This document shows positions 52,832-62,524 of a stretch of 64,000 nt of DNA, piece by piece. Position 1 is the stretch's first letter. Each line of letters begins with the position of its first letter. Source of the stretch: Thalassoroseus pseudoceratinae (GTDB taxonomy: Bacteria; Planctomycetota; Planctomycetia; Planctomycetales; Planctomycetaceae). The stretch spans positions 1-64,000 of the forward strand of contig NZ_JAALXT010000008.1 in the NCBI RefSeq assembly GCF_011634775.1, read 5' to 3'. A program made the position numbers and the translations under genes. The notes under the pieces were generated by a model. The model ran no database searches. It was not told the DNA's origin and was given only the letters and a program-made list of their open reading frames with translations.

Positions 52832-54238
52832 CTATTTTTTGTCGAACGGAAACGGCCACAGTTTTGATGGCGTGTGAGCCTGCTCGAACATGGTCTTCGC
52901 TTCATGAACAATCTGTGGATGGCTCGCAGCCACGTTGTTGGACTCGTCAATGTCTTTTGACAAATCATAGAGTTCGATTGGCGAAGGCTTTTTCTTGTTC
53001 ATATTGAGCTGCACCGCTTTCCAATTGCCGAACCGCACGGCTCGCTTCCCGCCCCGCTCGTGAAATTCCCAGTACAAATACTTGTGCGGCGTTTGCTCTT
53101 TCGGGTTTCCAAGTAGTGTAGGCACGAGAGAAATGCCGTCGACGTTTTGAGGTACCGCCACTCCGGCGAGTTCACAACAGGTCGGCAGAATATCCCAATG
53201 AGCCGAGATCAGATCGCTTGTGGTTTTCTTAGGCACGCGACCTGGCCAACGCACGAGAAACGGCGCGCGAATTCCGCCTTCATAGAGATCGCGTTTAAAC
53301 CCTTTCAATGGCCCATTGCTATCAAAGAACCGCGGGTTATGCCCACCTTCCAAGTGCGGGCCATTATCTGAGGTCAACATTACGATTGTGTTTTCGTCAA
53401 TTTCAAGCTCGGCTAGCAATTCGAGCAACTGTCCGACATCTTCATCAAGTTTCGTCATCATCCCCGCAAAAGCTGCGATTGGGTTATCCACTTCAGGACC
53501 ACTGTAACGACCAATTTTGCCGTTGAACTGCGAGAACTTTTTGCGAAACGGATCGGAATACGAGTCGGGAACATGCATGGCAGCATGTGGAATCGTCACT
53601 GGCAGGAAACAGAAGAACGGCTTGTCCTGATGCTCCCGTACAAAGTCCAACGCATGCTTCATGATCAGATCATGCGAGTACGTTTTCCCGTCGAGCATCA
53701 CCTTTTCTGTGTTGTGCCAAAGATGAGTCGGATAGTAGCTATGAGCTTCGCGTTGGCAGTTGTAGCCGAAGAACTCATCAAACCCTTGGTTAACAGGATC
53801 ACCTTCCGACCCCGGCGATCCAAGTCCCCACTTGCCAAAACCGCCAGTTGCATAACCGGCTTGTTTCAACAATTCCGGCAGCGTGACCGTCTCATCGGGA
53901 ATTGGCTGCTGGCCTTCGGGCTTCACTTCTTTGTTTCCACGTATATAGCAGTGCCCCGTATGCTGACCAGTCATCAGAACACACCGTGTCGGTGCACACA
54001 CCGTGCAACCGGCATAGTGCTCCGTGAACTTCATCCCTTCCTCAGCGAGACGATCAATGTTTGGTGTTTCGAACTGTGACTGTCCATAACACGACAGATC
54101 ACCATACCCTGCGTCGTCTAGCAGGATATAAACAATATTCGGACGCAACGGTTTCTTCGCATTGTCTTTGGCATCAGACTCCGTCGTCATCCCTAGCATC
54201 AAAGACACAAATAATAGATAGCTGAGTGTTTTCGTCAT
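52832..54238 (-). CDS. secreted sulfatase (arylsulfatase)
   Basis: The product has 468 residues. A signal peptide (LSYLLFVSLMLGMTTESDA) is followed by the sulfatase core: RPNIVYILLDDAGYGDLSC, with paired Asp for calcium, and the formylglycine motif CAPTRCVLMTGQ with Cys81. GGFGKWGLG and VMLTSDNGPHLEGGHN complete the signature. It hydrolyses a sulfate ester, probably from a glycan, in the periplasm or outside. It resembles the arylsulfatase subfamily with HTGHCYIRGN. It is on the opposite strand from DUF1080 and ends at a strong terminator. Confidence 0.95.
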   Translation of the reverse strand: MTKTLSYLLFVSLMLGMTTESDAKDNAKKPLRPNIVYILLDDAGYGDLSCYGQSQFETPNIDRLAEEGMKFTEHYAGCTVCAPTRCVLMTGQHTGHCYIRGNKEVKPEGQQPIPDETVTLPELLKQAGYATGGFGKWGLGSPGSEGDPVNQGFDEFFGYNCQREAHSYYPTHLWHNTEKVMLDGKTYSHDLIMKHALDFVREHQDKPFFCFLPVTIPHAAMHVPDSYSDPFRKKFSQFNGKIGRYSGPEVDNPIAAFAGMMTKLDEDVGQLLELLAELEIDENTIVMLTSDNGPHLEGGHNPRFFDSNGPLKGFKRDLYEGGIRAPFLVRWPGRVPKKTTSDLISAHWDILPTCCELAGVAVPQNVDGISLVPTLLGNPKEQTPHKYLYWEFHERGGKRAVRFGNWKAVQLNMNKKKPSPIELYDLSKDIDESNNVAASHPQIVHEAKTMFEQAHTPSKLWPFPFDKK

Positions 54239-54417
54239 TCGAAAAGTCCTCTCCCTTCTTCAGAATCCTAAGAACTAGATTTCAGAATTGTGTGGATTGA
54301 AACGAGATCGCTTTGGTTCTGCCTGAGCGACAGTCCCAGCAACTTCCGCAGTGGAAAGGGATCTAACATAGTCCCTTCCAAACATGATTAAAACCCCGAT
54401 GAATGACCCCCATTGAT

Positions 54418-55233
54418 CTATGCAAAACGCACCGCTGCTTCTCCAAGATCCGCAAAGTGCACGCTCACGAGATCACCACGCGAGACCCATTGAGTCTGCA
54501 CGACACTTCCCAATGCAATCAGCCAACCGGCTGGAATCTCGCGTTGCCGAGCGGACTCCGAATTGGCCAGCCAAACAAGAGCTTCAAGCGGGTGACCGTT
54601 GATGATGTCGCGTCCGACACCATCCCCCACGGATGTTCCGTTAATGCGCATCTCGCCGTGAACGGATGCCAAATCGAGTGTCTGCCAATCGGTGACCGGT
54701 GGACCAAGAACCAAACCCGCACCGAAGAAATCGTCCGCCACCCAAGTTCGCCAATCTGGCTCGCGGTTTGCGAAATCGACGTAACGATCATCGACAATTT
54801 CGATGGCTGCAAAGACGGCTTCCACATGATGTGCAATTTCTTCGCGACCATAGGAATGATCACGGGGCTGAATCGACTTGCCAATTCGCACCGCAATTTC
54901 GCACTCCACCCCGACATGCAGAAAGCGATCGAAGGAAACTTCGCCACTGTGCTGCAAAACCGTCGACTCAAAAATACCGCCGGCGCAGGGGTGAGCCATC
55001 CCGAGGTACGCTTGCATCACTGGTGTCGTGCAGCCGATCTTTGTGCCGACGACTTCCCCCCGCCCTGCTTCGGTCAGCAATTCATGGAGACGGCTTTGAA
55101 TTGCCATCGCGTCCGCCACTAATTGCGGCCGACACACCGGGGGCAAATGCGAAATCAGTCGCGGCGGATGAGCACGCCCGCGGAAAAGTTGCCGAGCGGC
55201 CTGATCCAGTTCATCTGGAGACAGAGGCTTCAT
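54418..55233 (-). CDS. 2-keto-4-pentenoate hydratase / fumarylacetoacetate hydrolase-family protein
   Basis: The product has 271 residues. It belongs to the FAH/MhpD fold: VVGTKIGCTTPVMQAYLGM at the substrate entrance, HVGVECEIAVRIGK with the metal-ligand Glu residues, VFAAIEIVDDRYVDF, and GAGLVLGPPVTDWQTLDL. NGHPLEALVWLANSESARQ ends the domain. Members hydrate or decarboxylate 2-oxo acids in aromatic meta-cleavage or sugar catabolism. The substrate here is unclear; no other meta-cleavage genes are near. It is divergent from the dehydrogenase gene at 55509, and the 275 bases between them probably hold both promoters. Confidence 0.85.
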   Translation of the reverse strand: MKPLSPDELDQAARQLFRGRAHPPRLISHLPPVCRPQLVADAMAIQSRLHELLTEAGRGEVVGTKIGCTTPVMQAYLGMAHPCAGGIFESTVLQHSGEVSFDRFLHVGVECEIAVRIGKSIQPRDHSYGREEIAHHVEAVFAAIEIVDDRYVDFANREPDWRTWVADDFFGAGLVLGPPVTDWQTLDLASVHGEMRINGTSVGDGVGRDIINGHPLEALVWLANSESARQREIPAGWLIALGSVVQTQWVSRGDLVSVHFADLGEAAVRFA

Positions 55234-55508
55234 TTGATTCTCAATCGTAAATTTTCGGTGGTTATCATTCTCTCAGCTTGGACGCCGAACTACCAGCCGA
55301 TTGCCCGCCGTGTCACTGATTCCGCCCGAAAACTCCGTTGCCCTGCGGTTGACAGTCCATTGTTGACCCGGGATTCCGCTTCTCCACTCGGAAGCTCTTG
55401 AAGTCACCGTCAATACGAAGGTTTTTTGACCGCAATGGTTTGCGATTTGCTGAGGAAGTCTGTTCGTTAAATGATTACCGTGCGAGACGATTCCTCAAAG
55501 GTTTTGTG

Positions 55509-56552
55509 ATGAAAGCACTCGTTGTCCATCCCGGCCAGCCAAATTCCGCGAGTTTGCGTGAGGTCCCGGAACCGGATCCGCATCTTGGAGAAATTCTGGT
55601 GGAGACGTTAGCGGTGGGTGTCTGCGGAACCGATCGAGAAATCATCGCCGGAGAATACGGAGCCGCTCCCGCGGAAGACGACTACCTCATTCTTGGTCAT
55701 GAATCTCTGGGTCGGGTATTGGAAGCTCCCGCAGATGGCGAGCTGCAACCGGGCGATTTGGTGGCGGGCATCGTGCGACGTCCCGACCCGGTTCCGTGTC
55801 CCAGTTGTGCGGTGGGCGAATGGGATATGTGCACGAATGAGAAATACACTGAGCATGGAATCAAAGGTTTGCATGGGTTCTGTGCGGAGCGTTTTCGTGT
55901 CACGACTTCGCACGCTGTTAAACTTGCCCCGAATCTTGAGAATGTCGGTGTGCTAGTCGAACCTGCAAGCGTGGTTGCCAAAGCTTGGCAACACATTGAA
56001 CGTATTGGCAACCGCGCTCACTGGTCGCCGAGCCGAGTCCTAGTCACCGGCGCCGGACCGATTGGCTTGCTTGCCGCCCTGCTAGGCGTTCAACGCGGGT
56101 TTGATGTGCACGTACTCGATTTAGCCGAAGATGGTTTGAAACCCGAGCTCGTCGAAGAGCTGGGAGCCACCTATCATCATGATGGAATCCAAGAGGCATG
56201 CTGCGGAGCTGACATCGTCGTGGAATGCACGGGCGTTGGCCGTCTCGTTTATGAGGCGACGCAATGCAATGCTCATAGTGGAATCGTTTGCTTGACAGGT
56301 ATTTCCTCAGGCCAGCGTGCGATTGATGTCGACTGGGCAGAACTCAATCGACGAATTGTGCTGGAAAACGATGTCGTCTTCGGCACCGTCAATGCAAACC
56401 GCGAGCACTATGAACTTGCTGCAGATGCATTGAAAGAGGCTAATAACGAATGGCTGGAACGACTAATCACAAGACGCATCCCCATCGACAATTGGCAAGC
56501 AATACTAGAACGCCCCGTCGATGACGTCAAAACTGTGATCACCTTCGACTAG
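55509..56552 (+). CDS. zinc-dependent glucose 1-dehydrogenase-like MDR oxidoreductase
   Basis: The product has 347 residues from ATG 55509 (AAAGG upstream); the frame is open from 55398 without support. Medium-chain dehydrogenase features are VGVCGTDREIIAGEYG with the catalytic zinc Cys, ILGHESLGRVLE, PCPSCAVGEWDMCTN resembling the structural zinc lobe, and VTGAGPIGLLAALLGVQRGF, the Rossmann NAD(P) motif. NDVVFGTVNANREHYELAA is typical of archaeal-type glucose 1-dehydrogenases. It would oxidise an aldose to the lactone in the cytoplasm. Its 46-base distance to the permease gene suggests one transcript. Confidence 0.85.
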   Translation: MKALVVHPGQPNSASLREVPEPDPHLGEILVETLAVGVCGTDREIIAGEYGAAPAEDDYLILGHESLGRVLEAPADGELQPGDLVAGIVRRPDPVPCPSCAVGEWDMCTNEKYTEHGIKGLHGFCAERFRVTTSHAVKLAPNLENVGVLVEPASVVAKAWQHIERIGNRAHWSPSRVLVTGAGPIGLLAALLGVQRGFDVHVLDLAEDGLKPELVEELGATYHHDGIQEACCGADIVVECTGVGRLVYEATQCNAHSGIVCLTGISSGQRAIDVDWAELNRRIVLENDVVFGTVNANREHYELAADALKEANNEWLERLITRRIPIDNWQAILERPVDDVKTVITFD

Positions 56553-56598
56553 CAATCATCAACTCGCAATCCTCGAACACAAATACTAGGGCTAACCA

Positions 56599-57627
56599 GT
56601 GAAACCATTCGCGAAACGTGTCTGGATCGCAGCCGGGATCATCGCCGCGATGGTGGTGGGACTTTGGCTTTTTACGTCTTTGTTTCAAGCCATTCTGATA
56701 TTGTTCGCCGGCACGATTCTAGCAGTTTTCCTAACACAACTAAGCCATCGCCTAGCAAATGCGACCTCGTTGAATTACCAGTATGCGTTTGCACTCGTTG
56801 TGATCACATTTTTGACCATCATGATAGGCGGCGGCTATCTGATGGGCAACCAGATTGTTGACCAACTGAGCCAGCTATCCGAGGAACTTCAGTCAGCAAG
56901 TGACTATCTCCTTGACCGTATGGAAAACACCCCGAAATTGGCCGAATTCATTCGGTCGAACGGTGAATCATCCAATATCGCCAATCGCCTCTTCACAACC
57001 ATTCAAACCACTGTTTCACTCACGATCACCGCTATCGGTGGGTTCATTCTGTTCTTGTTTCTCGGCTTCTACTTTGCCTATCAAAGCAAACTTTATCGAG
57101 ACGGTGTGCGGCAACTCTTCCCTGACAATTTTCATAGTCGGTACGATGAGATTTGCGATCGTCTCTATAATTCCCTTTGGAAATGGATGCTCGGCCGAAT
57201 GTTTAGCATGGTCGTAATCACAATTGGTTCGACCGTGGGACTATACTTTATGAACATTCCGGTGCCGATCACACTCGGTGTGATCGCGGGGCTGCTAACA
57301 TTCATCCCAAATTTCGGGCCGGTACTCGCAGCGATCCCACCAATGCTGATTGGTCTCAAACAAGGTGTCGATGTCTCGGTCTATGTCGCCATCTACTATA
57401 CTGGGTTGCAATTCGTCGAAAGCTATTTTCTAACACCGTTTGTTGCGGAACATCAGGTCTCATTGCCGCCAGTTGTGACTTTGTCGTGCCAACTTATCTT
57501 TGGAACGTTGGCCGGTGTGCTTGGAGTCCTTCTCGCGGAACCGCTTGCTTTGGCGACGATGTTGCTAATCCAGGAACTCTACCTCATTGATACGCTCGGA
57601 CGAGATCCGGCTGACGTCCGAACCTAG
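56599..57627 (+). CDS. AI-2E/PerM family permease
   Basis: The product has 342 residues from GTG 56599. About eight membrane segments are visible, beginning WIAAGIIAAMVVGLWLF and LFQAILILFAGTILAVFLTQ. The central helices and the motif FIPNFGPVLAAIPPMLIGL are diagnostic of the AI-2E transporter (UPF0118/PerM) family, which includes antiporters and exporters of small molecules. Its cargo is unknown. A polar stretch (about 95-125) is the usual cytoplasmic or periplasmic loop. It ends about 40 bases before a shared terminator. Confidence 0.9.
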   Translation: MKPFAKRVWIAAGIIAAMVVGLWLFTSLFQAILILFAGTILAVFLTQLSHRLANATSLNYQYAFALVVITFLTIMIGGGYLMGNQIVDQLSQLSEELQSASDYLLDRMENTPKLAEFIRSNGESSNIANRLFTTIQTTVSLTITAIGGFILFLFLGFYFAYQSKLYRDGVRQLFPDNFHSRYDEICDRLYNSLWKWMLGRMFSMVVITIGSTVGLYFMNIPVPITLGVIAGLLTFIPNFGPVLAAIPPMLIGLKQGVDVSVYVAIYYTGLQFVESYFLTPFVAEHQVSLPPVVTLSCQLIFGTLAGVLGVLLAEPLALATMLLIQELYLIDTLGRDPADVRT

Positions 57628-57662
57628 TGAGTCTTGCAGTCATCGACATCTACAGTCAACGC

Positions 57663-57691
57663 AAAAACGCCCAAGGCGAATGCCTTGGGCG
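57663..57691 (-). terminator. 10-bp hairpin terminator between convergent genes
   Basis: CGCCCAAGGC (57668-57677) and GCCTTGGGCG (57682-57691) pair perfectly around GAAT. Read on the minus strand the stem is followed at once by TTTTT (57667-57663), so it terminates the oxidoreductase gene that ends at 57726. It may also help stop the permease transcript. Confidence 0.85.
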
Positions 57692-57725
57692 AAGCGTTTG
57701 ATTGGCAATTGATTTTCAAACTGAG

Positions 57726-59075
57726 TTACGCGTACTCGCGTTTGGTTTCCAAGCCGGGCATTGGAACAGGATAGGTGCCATCCGGGCCTGCTTGGACAGG
57801 GGCGGGCGAACTCATCGTGAGTTGATCGACGGTCGGTGCGAATTCGTGTTCGCAGTTTAGCATTTCGTCGAATGTGATCACGCGTCCCGTGTGAGCCGCC
57901 ATCCGTCCCATGGAGGTAACCAGGCTCGCTTTCGCACCGCGTTCGACTTCGTTGTAGTGTTTGTTTTCACGGATCGCGGCGATCAGATTGTTCCATTCCA
58001 ACTGATAAGGATTTGGCTCGCGACGCGGACCTTGCCAAGTGATCTTGCTGCGATCGAACTTTTGTCCTTCGTAGATTCGGCTACGAGCTGGTGAGTGCGA
58101 CGACGCGGAAATCACAGCGGACCCCTTCGAGCCATGGGCATAGCTCGCGAATTCGTTGTGGCAACCGACCATGTTTCGTCCGTTGAGGAACAACTTCGTG
58201 CCATCTTCGAAGGTGTACTCGACGGAATAGGTATCGAAGTTCTGGTCGACGTAGTCGTCTCGATAATGCCGACCACCGGAAGCTTTTGCTTCCACCGGCC
58301 AGGCGTTTTTCATCCAACAGCATTCGTCGATATTGTGAATCAAGAAGTCACTGTAGGCCCCACCGCTGGCCCAAAGGAACGAGTGGAACCGGCGAATCTG
58401 ATATTCCAGTTCGTTCATGCCATCGGGTTTGGCTTTGGAGAACGCTGACGCAACCGGGCCAAGCATGCGGTAGGCCCGCAGGAACAAGACATCCCCGATT
58501 TCGCCGTCTTGAATCCGATTGAACAGTTCGCCGCGAATCTCACAGTGACGGCACATGAGTCCCACGCCGACTTTGAGATCTTTCTCTTTTGCCTTCTCGT
58601 TGAGAGCCAAAATCTTCCGTGTGGATGGACCGTCGACGGTGACGGGTTTTTCCATGAAGACGTTGAGGCCCTTCTCGATCGCGTATTTGTACATCACCCA
58701 GCGGAATGCAGGCGGCGTTGTGAGGATGACGACGTCACCAGGACGCAGACAATCCATCGCATTTTTGTACCCATCGAATCCGAGGAACTGCCGACCTTCC
58801 GGCACATCGCAGCGGTCGGGGAATGAAGTCGTCAGGGTTTTGTGGCTGGGTTTCAGTCGGTCCCCGAATACGTCGGCCATGGCGACGAGCTTGATCGAAC
58901 CGTTTTGCACGGACAACGCGTTCGCCGCCGCTCCCGTGCCGCGTCCGCCGCAACCGACCAAAGCGATTTGAATTGTGTCATCCTCGCCCGCAAACGCATG
59001 CGGAGCGGAGGCAGCTAGCACGGCCCCGGCAGCGGCCACTTTTCCCGTGTTGGTCAGCATTTCACGACGGTTCAT
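57726..59075 (-). CDS. Tat-exported Gfo/Idh/MocA family oxidoreductase
   Basis: The product has 449 residues from ATG 59075, with GAGGAGAG ideally placed upstream. A Tat-like signal peptide (NRREMLTNTGKVAAAGAVLA ending PHAFA) is followed by an NAD-binding Rossmann domain with IQIALVGCGGRGTGAAANAL and NVFMEKPVTVDGPSTRK, where EKP carries the conserved catalytic Lys. The C-terminal domain includes SDFLIHNIDECCWMKNAWPV. Members oxidise or reduce sugars and related polyols; glycosidases acting by redox also occur. The substrate is unknown. Signal and cofactor suggest it is folded and loaded in the cytoplasm before export. Confidence 0.92.
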   Translation of the reverse strand: MNRREMLTNTGKVAAAGAVLAASAPHAFAGEDDTIQIALVGCGGRGTGAAANALSVQNGSIKLVAMADVFGDRLKPSHKTLTTSFPDRCDVPEGRQFLGFDGYKNAMDCLRPGDVVILTTPPAFRWVMYKYAIEKGLNVFMEKPVTVDGPSTRKILALNEKAKEKDLKVGVGLMCRHCEIRGELFNRIQDGEIGDVLFLRAYRMLGPVASAFSKAKPDGMNELEYQIRRFHSFLWASGGAYSDFLIHNIDECCWMKNAWPVEAKASGGRHYRDDYVDQNFDTYSVEYTFEDGTKLFLNGRNMVGCHNEFASYAHGSKGSAVISASSHSPARSRIYEGQKFDRSKITWQGPRREPNPYQLEWNNLIAAIRENKHYNEVERGAKASLVTSMGRMAAHTGRVITFDEMLNCEHEFAPTVDQLTMSSPAPVQAGPDGTYPVPMPGLETKREYA

Positions 59076-59226
59076 CAAACTCTCCTCAGGCTGGATTCAT
59101 CGAAATGAAGGGGGAATCCTTGCGTGGGAAGATTCCCGGATCGAATCGTTCCAATGTACCCGGCCAAGACAGAGGGCGAAAGTGAAACGTCGGTTTCGGG
59201 TGTTTCACTGCACCTGGCGTGATGCT

Positions 59227-60216
59227 CTACGGCATCACGTCGGACTTCATCGCGTGATCCCCGGCCCCCGTTGACGAGGTGCGTTCGGCAACACTGTAGG
59301 TGTCGGCGTCACGACCGGTATTGGATACGATCAGTTCCGCGAGTAGCCCCAGCGAAATCGCCTGGGCCCCCAGCAATGCCGATGCGACAGAATAAGCGAG
59401 CAATGGTCGCGTGCCGATGGGGTCGAAACTGAAACCGGCGACGTTCGTCAGCAACCAGCACACAGCCAAGATGCCCAGACCAACCAGGCCCAAACCGAAG
59501 AACAGCAATCCGAACGCACCGAGCATATGTTGCGGACGCTGACCAAAACCGGTTAGAAATTTCACGGTGAGCAAGTCGAGGAACCCGCGCATAAACCGTT
59601 TGACCCCGTATTTCGAATGTCCGAATTGACGAGAACGGTGATGCACCGGCACTTCGGTCACACGGAATCCTCGTGCGTGTGCCAGCACCGCAATAAACCG
59701 GTGCAACTCCCCGTAAATGCGAATTTCGCGAGCAACTTCGGTGCGGAAGAGTTTGAGTCCGCAGTTGTGATCGTGCAAACTGAGCTTCGTCAACTTGCTG
59801 ACCATCCAGTTGAAGACTTTGCTCGGGTACACCTTGTGCCATGGGTCGAGACGCCGTTGTTTCCAACCATTGACCACGTCGTAGCCTTCGTCCAATTTCG
59901 CGAGGAACTTGGGAATCTCGGCGGGGTCGTCTTGTAAGTCGGCGTCCATCATCATGATGACTTGCCCGCGAGCGGCTCGCATACCAGCGGTCAACGCAGC
60001 GGCCTTGCCAAAGTTGCGTCGAAAGCGAATGCCGCTAATGCGATCGTCTTGTTGTGCCAGTTCATCGACCACAGCCCAAGACTGGTCGGTGGAACCATCG
60101 TCGATAAAGACGACTTCAAACGCGACTTGGTTCTCATCACAAGCGGTGGTAATTTCGCTGTAAAGTTCGCGTAAACTTTCGTCTTCGTTCAGCACCGGAA
60201 TGATAATGGAAAGCAT
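59227..60216 (-). CDS. GT2-family glycosyltransferase (dolichol-phosphate-mannose-synthase-like)
   Basis: The product has 329 residues. The GT-A domain has [52 protein letters not shown], and the metal motif [11 protein letters not shown]. Two C-terminal membrane helices ([25 protein letters not shown]-type region followed by [16 protein letters not shown]) make it a member of the ArnC/GtrB group, which loads sugars onto polyprenyl phosphate. It starts 2 bases after the stop of the flippase-like gene, so the two form one unit, probably for lipid-linked sugar handling or envelope modification. Confidence 0.92.
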   Translation of the reverse strand: MLSIIIPVLNEDESLRELYSEITTACDENQVAFEVVFIDDGSTDQSWAVVDELAQQDDRISGIRFRRNFGKAAALTAGMRAARGQVIMMMDADLQDDPAEIPKFLAKLDEGYDVVNGWKQRRLDPWHKVYPSKVFNWMVSKLTKLSLHDHNCGLKLFRTEVAREIRIYGELHRFIAVLAHARGFRVTEVPVHHRSRQFGHSKYGVKRFMRGFLDLLTVKFLTGFGQRPQHMLGAFGLLFFGLGLVGLGILAVCWLLTNVAGFSFDPIGTRPLLAYSVASALLGAQAISLGLLAELIVSNTGRDADTYSVAERTSSTGAGDHAMKSDVMP

Positions 60217-60218
60217 GA

Positions 60219-61247
60219 TTAGTGATCCGTTGTCAGCTGTTCGTGATTGTTGGTGGAGCCGAGCGAATACAACGTGCCGGCAATAATGACTTCAACGATA
60301 AACCAGACGAGTCGCAAGAGCACCGAGGCAGCGACCGCCTGCGATTCGGCGACATCCGGCCGGAGTGTTTGGAGCGTGACAATCAAGATTCCCTCACGCA
60401 CGCCCAGACCACCGGGCGCGAAAATCGCGACGAAACCGAGGACCGTCGCCGCAGAAACCGCCCCGATAAGAATTGGCAAATCTGTGATTGCGACATTGCC
60501 GCCGACGGCTTGGAGTGTAAGTCCTAGACTGATCGCCAAGAAACCCCACCCGAGAATCAGCACACCGAACGCTTCCGCAAGCAGCCCCGCGGAAAGTTCA
60601 AACGAACGGCCTTCGCCACGCATTTCTAGTGGTGTCAGTTTGAAGACGACTGCGGTCAGAAGCTTCGCGAGCACAGGCAGAAGCCCAACACATCCGAGAA
60701 CAACAAGCCCCGCCATCAGCCACGGTCGCGTTACAAACCATTGGAACCAAATCGGCGATTTCGCGACCCATTCCGACGAAAGCAACACCGGAGCGAGCGC
60801 CGTCGCCAATGCCGCCCCCACGCCCATCATGATCAAAGTCTCGAACGTTGCCGTCAGTGCGGACAACCGAATCGGCACACCAAGTGGTCGCAGTAATCCC
60901 GATCGAATGACGAGTACCGTCGCTTTTCCGGGAACATATTTGCCGAGATGTCCGCAGAAGTAAGCCCGAGTGGCATCCCACACCGGCACGTTCTCGCCGC
61001 AGGATTGCAACATCCGTCGCCAAAACCAGACTGACGGAATCCACCCCAAACCGTAAGACACGCCAGCGGCAATCGCCCAAGGCCAAGAGAATTCAAGATC
61101 CTGCGTTCCGCTTTCTTGGAACATGCGGACCGCTCGTCGTCCCACGAAAACCAGGACCAAGCCACACAGCGACCACTTCACGATCCGCCACGCCCAAACT
61201 TTCGTCGGGTTGGGAACTTCTCGGGGATCGGTCGCTTCCGTAGTCAT
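60219..61247 (-). CDS. lysylphosphatidylglycerol-synthase transmembrane-region / AglD-like protein
   Basis: The product has 342 residues from ATG 61247; GTG 61268 is possible. About eight membrane helices are seen: [40 protein letters not shown], then [20 protein letters not shown], which is characteristic of the UPF0104 group, and [20 protein letters not shown], the conserved Pro-Gly-Gly-Gly-R-E loop. Members are the membrane half of LPG synthases or act with GT2 enzymes on lipid-linked sugars. With the GT2 gene downstream (2 bases apart) the second option is favoured. Confidence 0.88.
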   Translation of the reverse strand: MTTEATDPREVPNPTKVWAWRIVKWSLCGLVLVFVGRRAVRMFQESGTQDLEFSWPWAIAAGVSYGLGWIPSVWFWRRMLQSCGENVPVWDATRAYFCGHLGKYVPGKATVLVIRSGLLRPLGVPIRLSALTATFETLIMMGVGAALATALAPVLLSSEWVAKSPIWFQWFVTRPWLMAGLVVLGCVGLLPVLAKLLTAVVFKLTPLEMRGEGRSFELSAGLLAEAFGVLILGWGFLAISLGLTLQAVGGNVAITDLPILIGAVSAATVLGFVAIFAPGGLGVREGILIVTLQTLRPDVAESQAVAASVLLRLVWFIVEVIIAGTLYSLGSTNNHEQLTTDH

Positions 61248-61329
61248 AAGGTGATGGCCAGATGGCACTTTGCTTCAAAATCCGTTCAAATAGACCTTTG
61301 AATCATGACGATTTTCGGAGAGTGAGTCT

Positions 61330-61938
61330 ATGTCAGTCGGTTTGCCGGGGATTGAGGGGCAATTTTCAACGATCTTGGCTGATCCCCCCTGGCGATTTCG
61401 CAACCGGACCGGCAAAGTCGCTCCGGAACACGGCCGACTAAACCGTTATCAGACCCTTTCCTTAGAGGAGATCTGCGATCTCCCCATCGCCAACCATGCC
61501 ACGGAGCCGGCTCATCTTTACCTATGGGTGCCGAATGCGTTGTTGCCGGAAGGATTGCAAGTCCTTTCTGCATGGGGGTTTGAGTACAAAACCAACCTCA
61601 TCTGGTACAAGACTCGCAAAGACGGCGGTCCGGATGGACGTGGTGTGGGCTTCTACTTTCGCAACGTGACGGAAATCCTACTGTTCGGTGTTCGAGGACG
61701 TTTGCGAACCGAGGCGCCAGGACGTCGGCAAGTCAACTTGATCCCCCATCGCAAGCAGGAACACTCCCGCAAACCGCGAGCGTTTCACGAGTTAATCGAA
61801 GAATGCAGCCGCGGACCGTACTTGGAACTCTTCGCCCGTGAAGCCGTGCCTGGCTGGACCCAATGGGGTGACGAGTTAGACACCTACATGGAAACACGTC
61901 GCGTGGCACCGGGATATCGGGGTGGTATCGAGAGTTGA
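61330..61938 (+). CDS. MT-A70 family adenine-N6 methyltransferase
   Basis: The product has 202 residues. FSTILADPPWRFRNRTGK contains the catalytic DPPW (residues 18-21), which binds the target adenine and SAM methyl. ATEPAHLYLWVPNALLPEGL, EYKTNLIWYKTRKDGGPDGR and RGPYLELFAREAVPGWTQWG follow the MT-A70 order, with the last being the SAM-side motif. Related bacterial proteins are Munl/phage-like m6A DNA methyltransferases; an RNA target is also possible. No restriction enzyme gene is adjacent, so it is an orphan. It starts at ATG 61330, divergent from the flippase-like gene. Confidence 0.88.
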   Translation: MSVGLPGIEGQFSTILADPPWRFRNRTGKVAPEHGRLNRYQTLSLEEICDLPIANHATEPAHLYLWVPNALLPEGLQVLSAWGFEYKTNLIWYKTRKDGGPDGRGVGFYFRNVTEILLFGVRGRLRTEAPGRRQVNLIPHRKQEHSRKPRAFHELIEECSRGPYLELFAREAVPGWTQWGDELDTYMETRRVAPGYRGGIES

Positions 61939-62173
61939 GGACAGATATCAAAGCGTGGTGGAGGCTAGCTCTACTCTCCACCTACAACCGACGTATCACT
62001 CCGTCCACAGAGATCGGTTTATGACAATTTGCCCGAATACACGGATTCTCCCGAAGATTCCGAGATGGGTGGTCGATGATAGGGGTAACGACCGGCCTCA
62101 TGGGCAAACGGGGACTGGTGAATCGTGTGACTCAGCCGAGAACGGCTGCAAGGCCAATTGTGAGGGAACATCA

Positions 62174-62443
62174 ATGAGCCGATTGCTCCAAATGCGGTTT
62201 TGGCAGCTACCCAGCGTTTTGGCTGTCGTGGCATGCACTAGCGGCTGCCCAATGATTCCTCCGATGACGCAAACCACCGTCGGCGGTCAAACATTGCCAT
62301 CCGCATACTACCTGCGAGACGATGTGCAATACTTCCCGGCCGGACCGGAATTCCAGCTGACCAACGAAGTGCAGGCGCACGAAGAATATCGCCTGCAACA
62401 GCAAGCTATCGAGGACGGACTCGACGTCGACATCGCACCGTAG
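62174..62443 (+). CDS. small lipoprotein of unknown function
   Basis: The product has 89 residues from ATG 62174, with GAGGGAA about six bases upstream; the frame stays open back to 61922 but overlaps the methyltransferase gene. The N-terminus (LLQMRFWQLPSVLAVVACTS) ends in VVAC or TSGC, so the mature protein is probably lipid-anchored at one of these cysteines. The rest is short and polar, with tail HEEYRLQQQAIEDGLDVDIA. No family was recognised. Confidence 0.6.
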   Translation: MSRLLQMRFWQLPSVLAVVACTSGCPMIPPMTQTTVGGQTLPSAYYLRDDVQYFPAGPEFQLTNEVQAHEEYRLQQQAIEDGLDVDIAP

Positions 62444-62524
62444 TTGCCGATGCCGAGAGTGGAGGGTTGAGTGTCGAGAGTGGGAGCCAGAATTCCCCAC
62501 CCTCGACCTACGACGATCGCCCCT

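Noticed and set aside
61957-61982. GGTGGAG ... CTCCACC hairpin after the methyltransferase gene
   Set aside because: Only 7 bases with a 12-base loop and no T-run; weak as a terminator.
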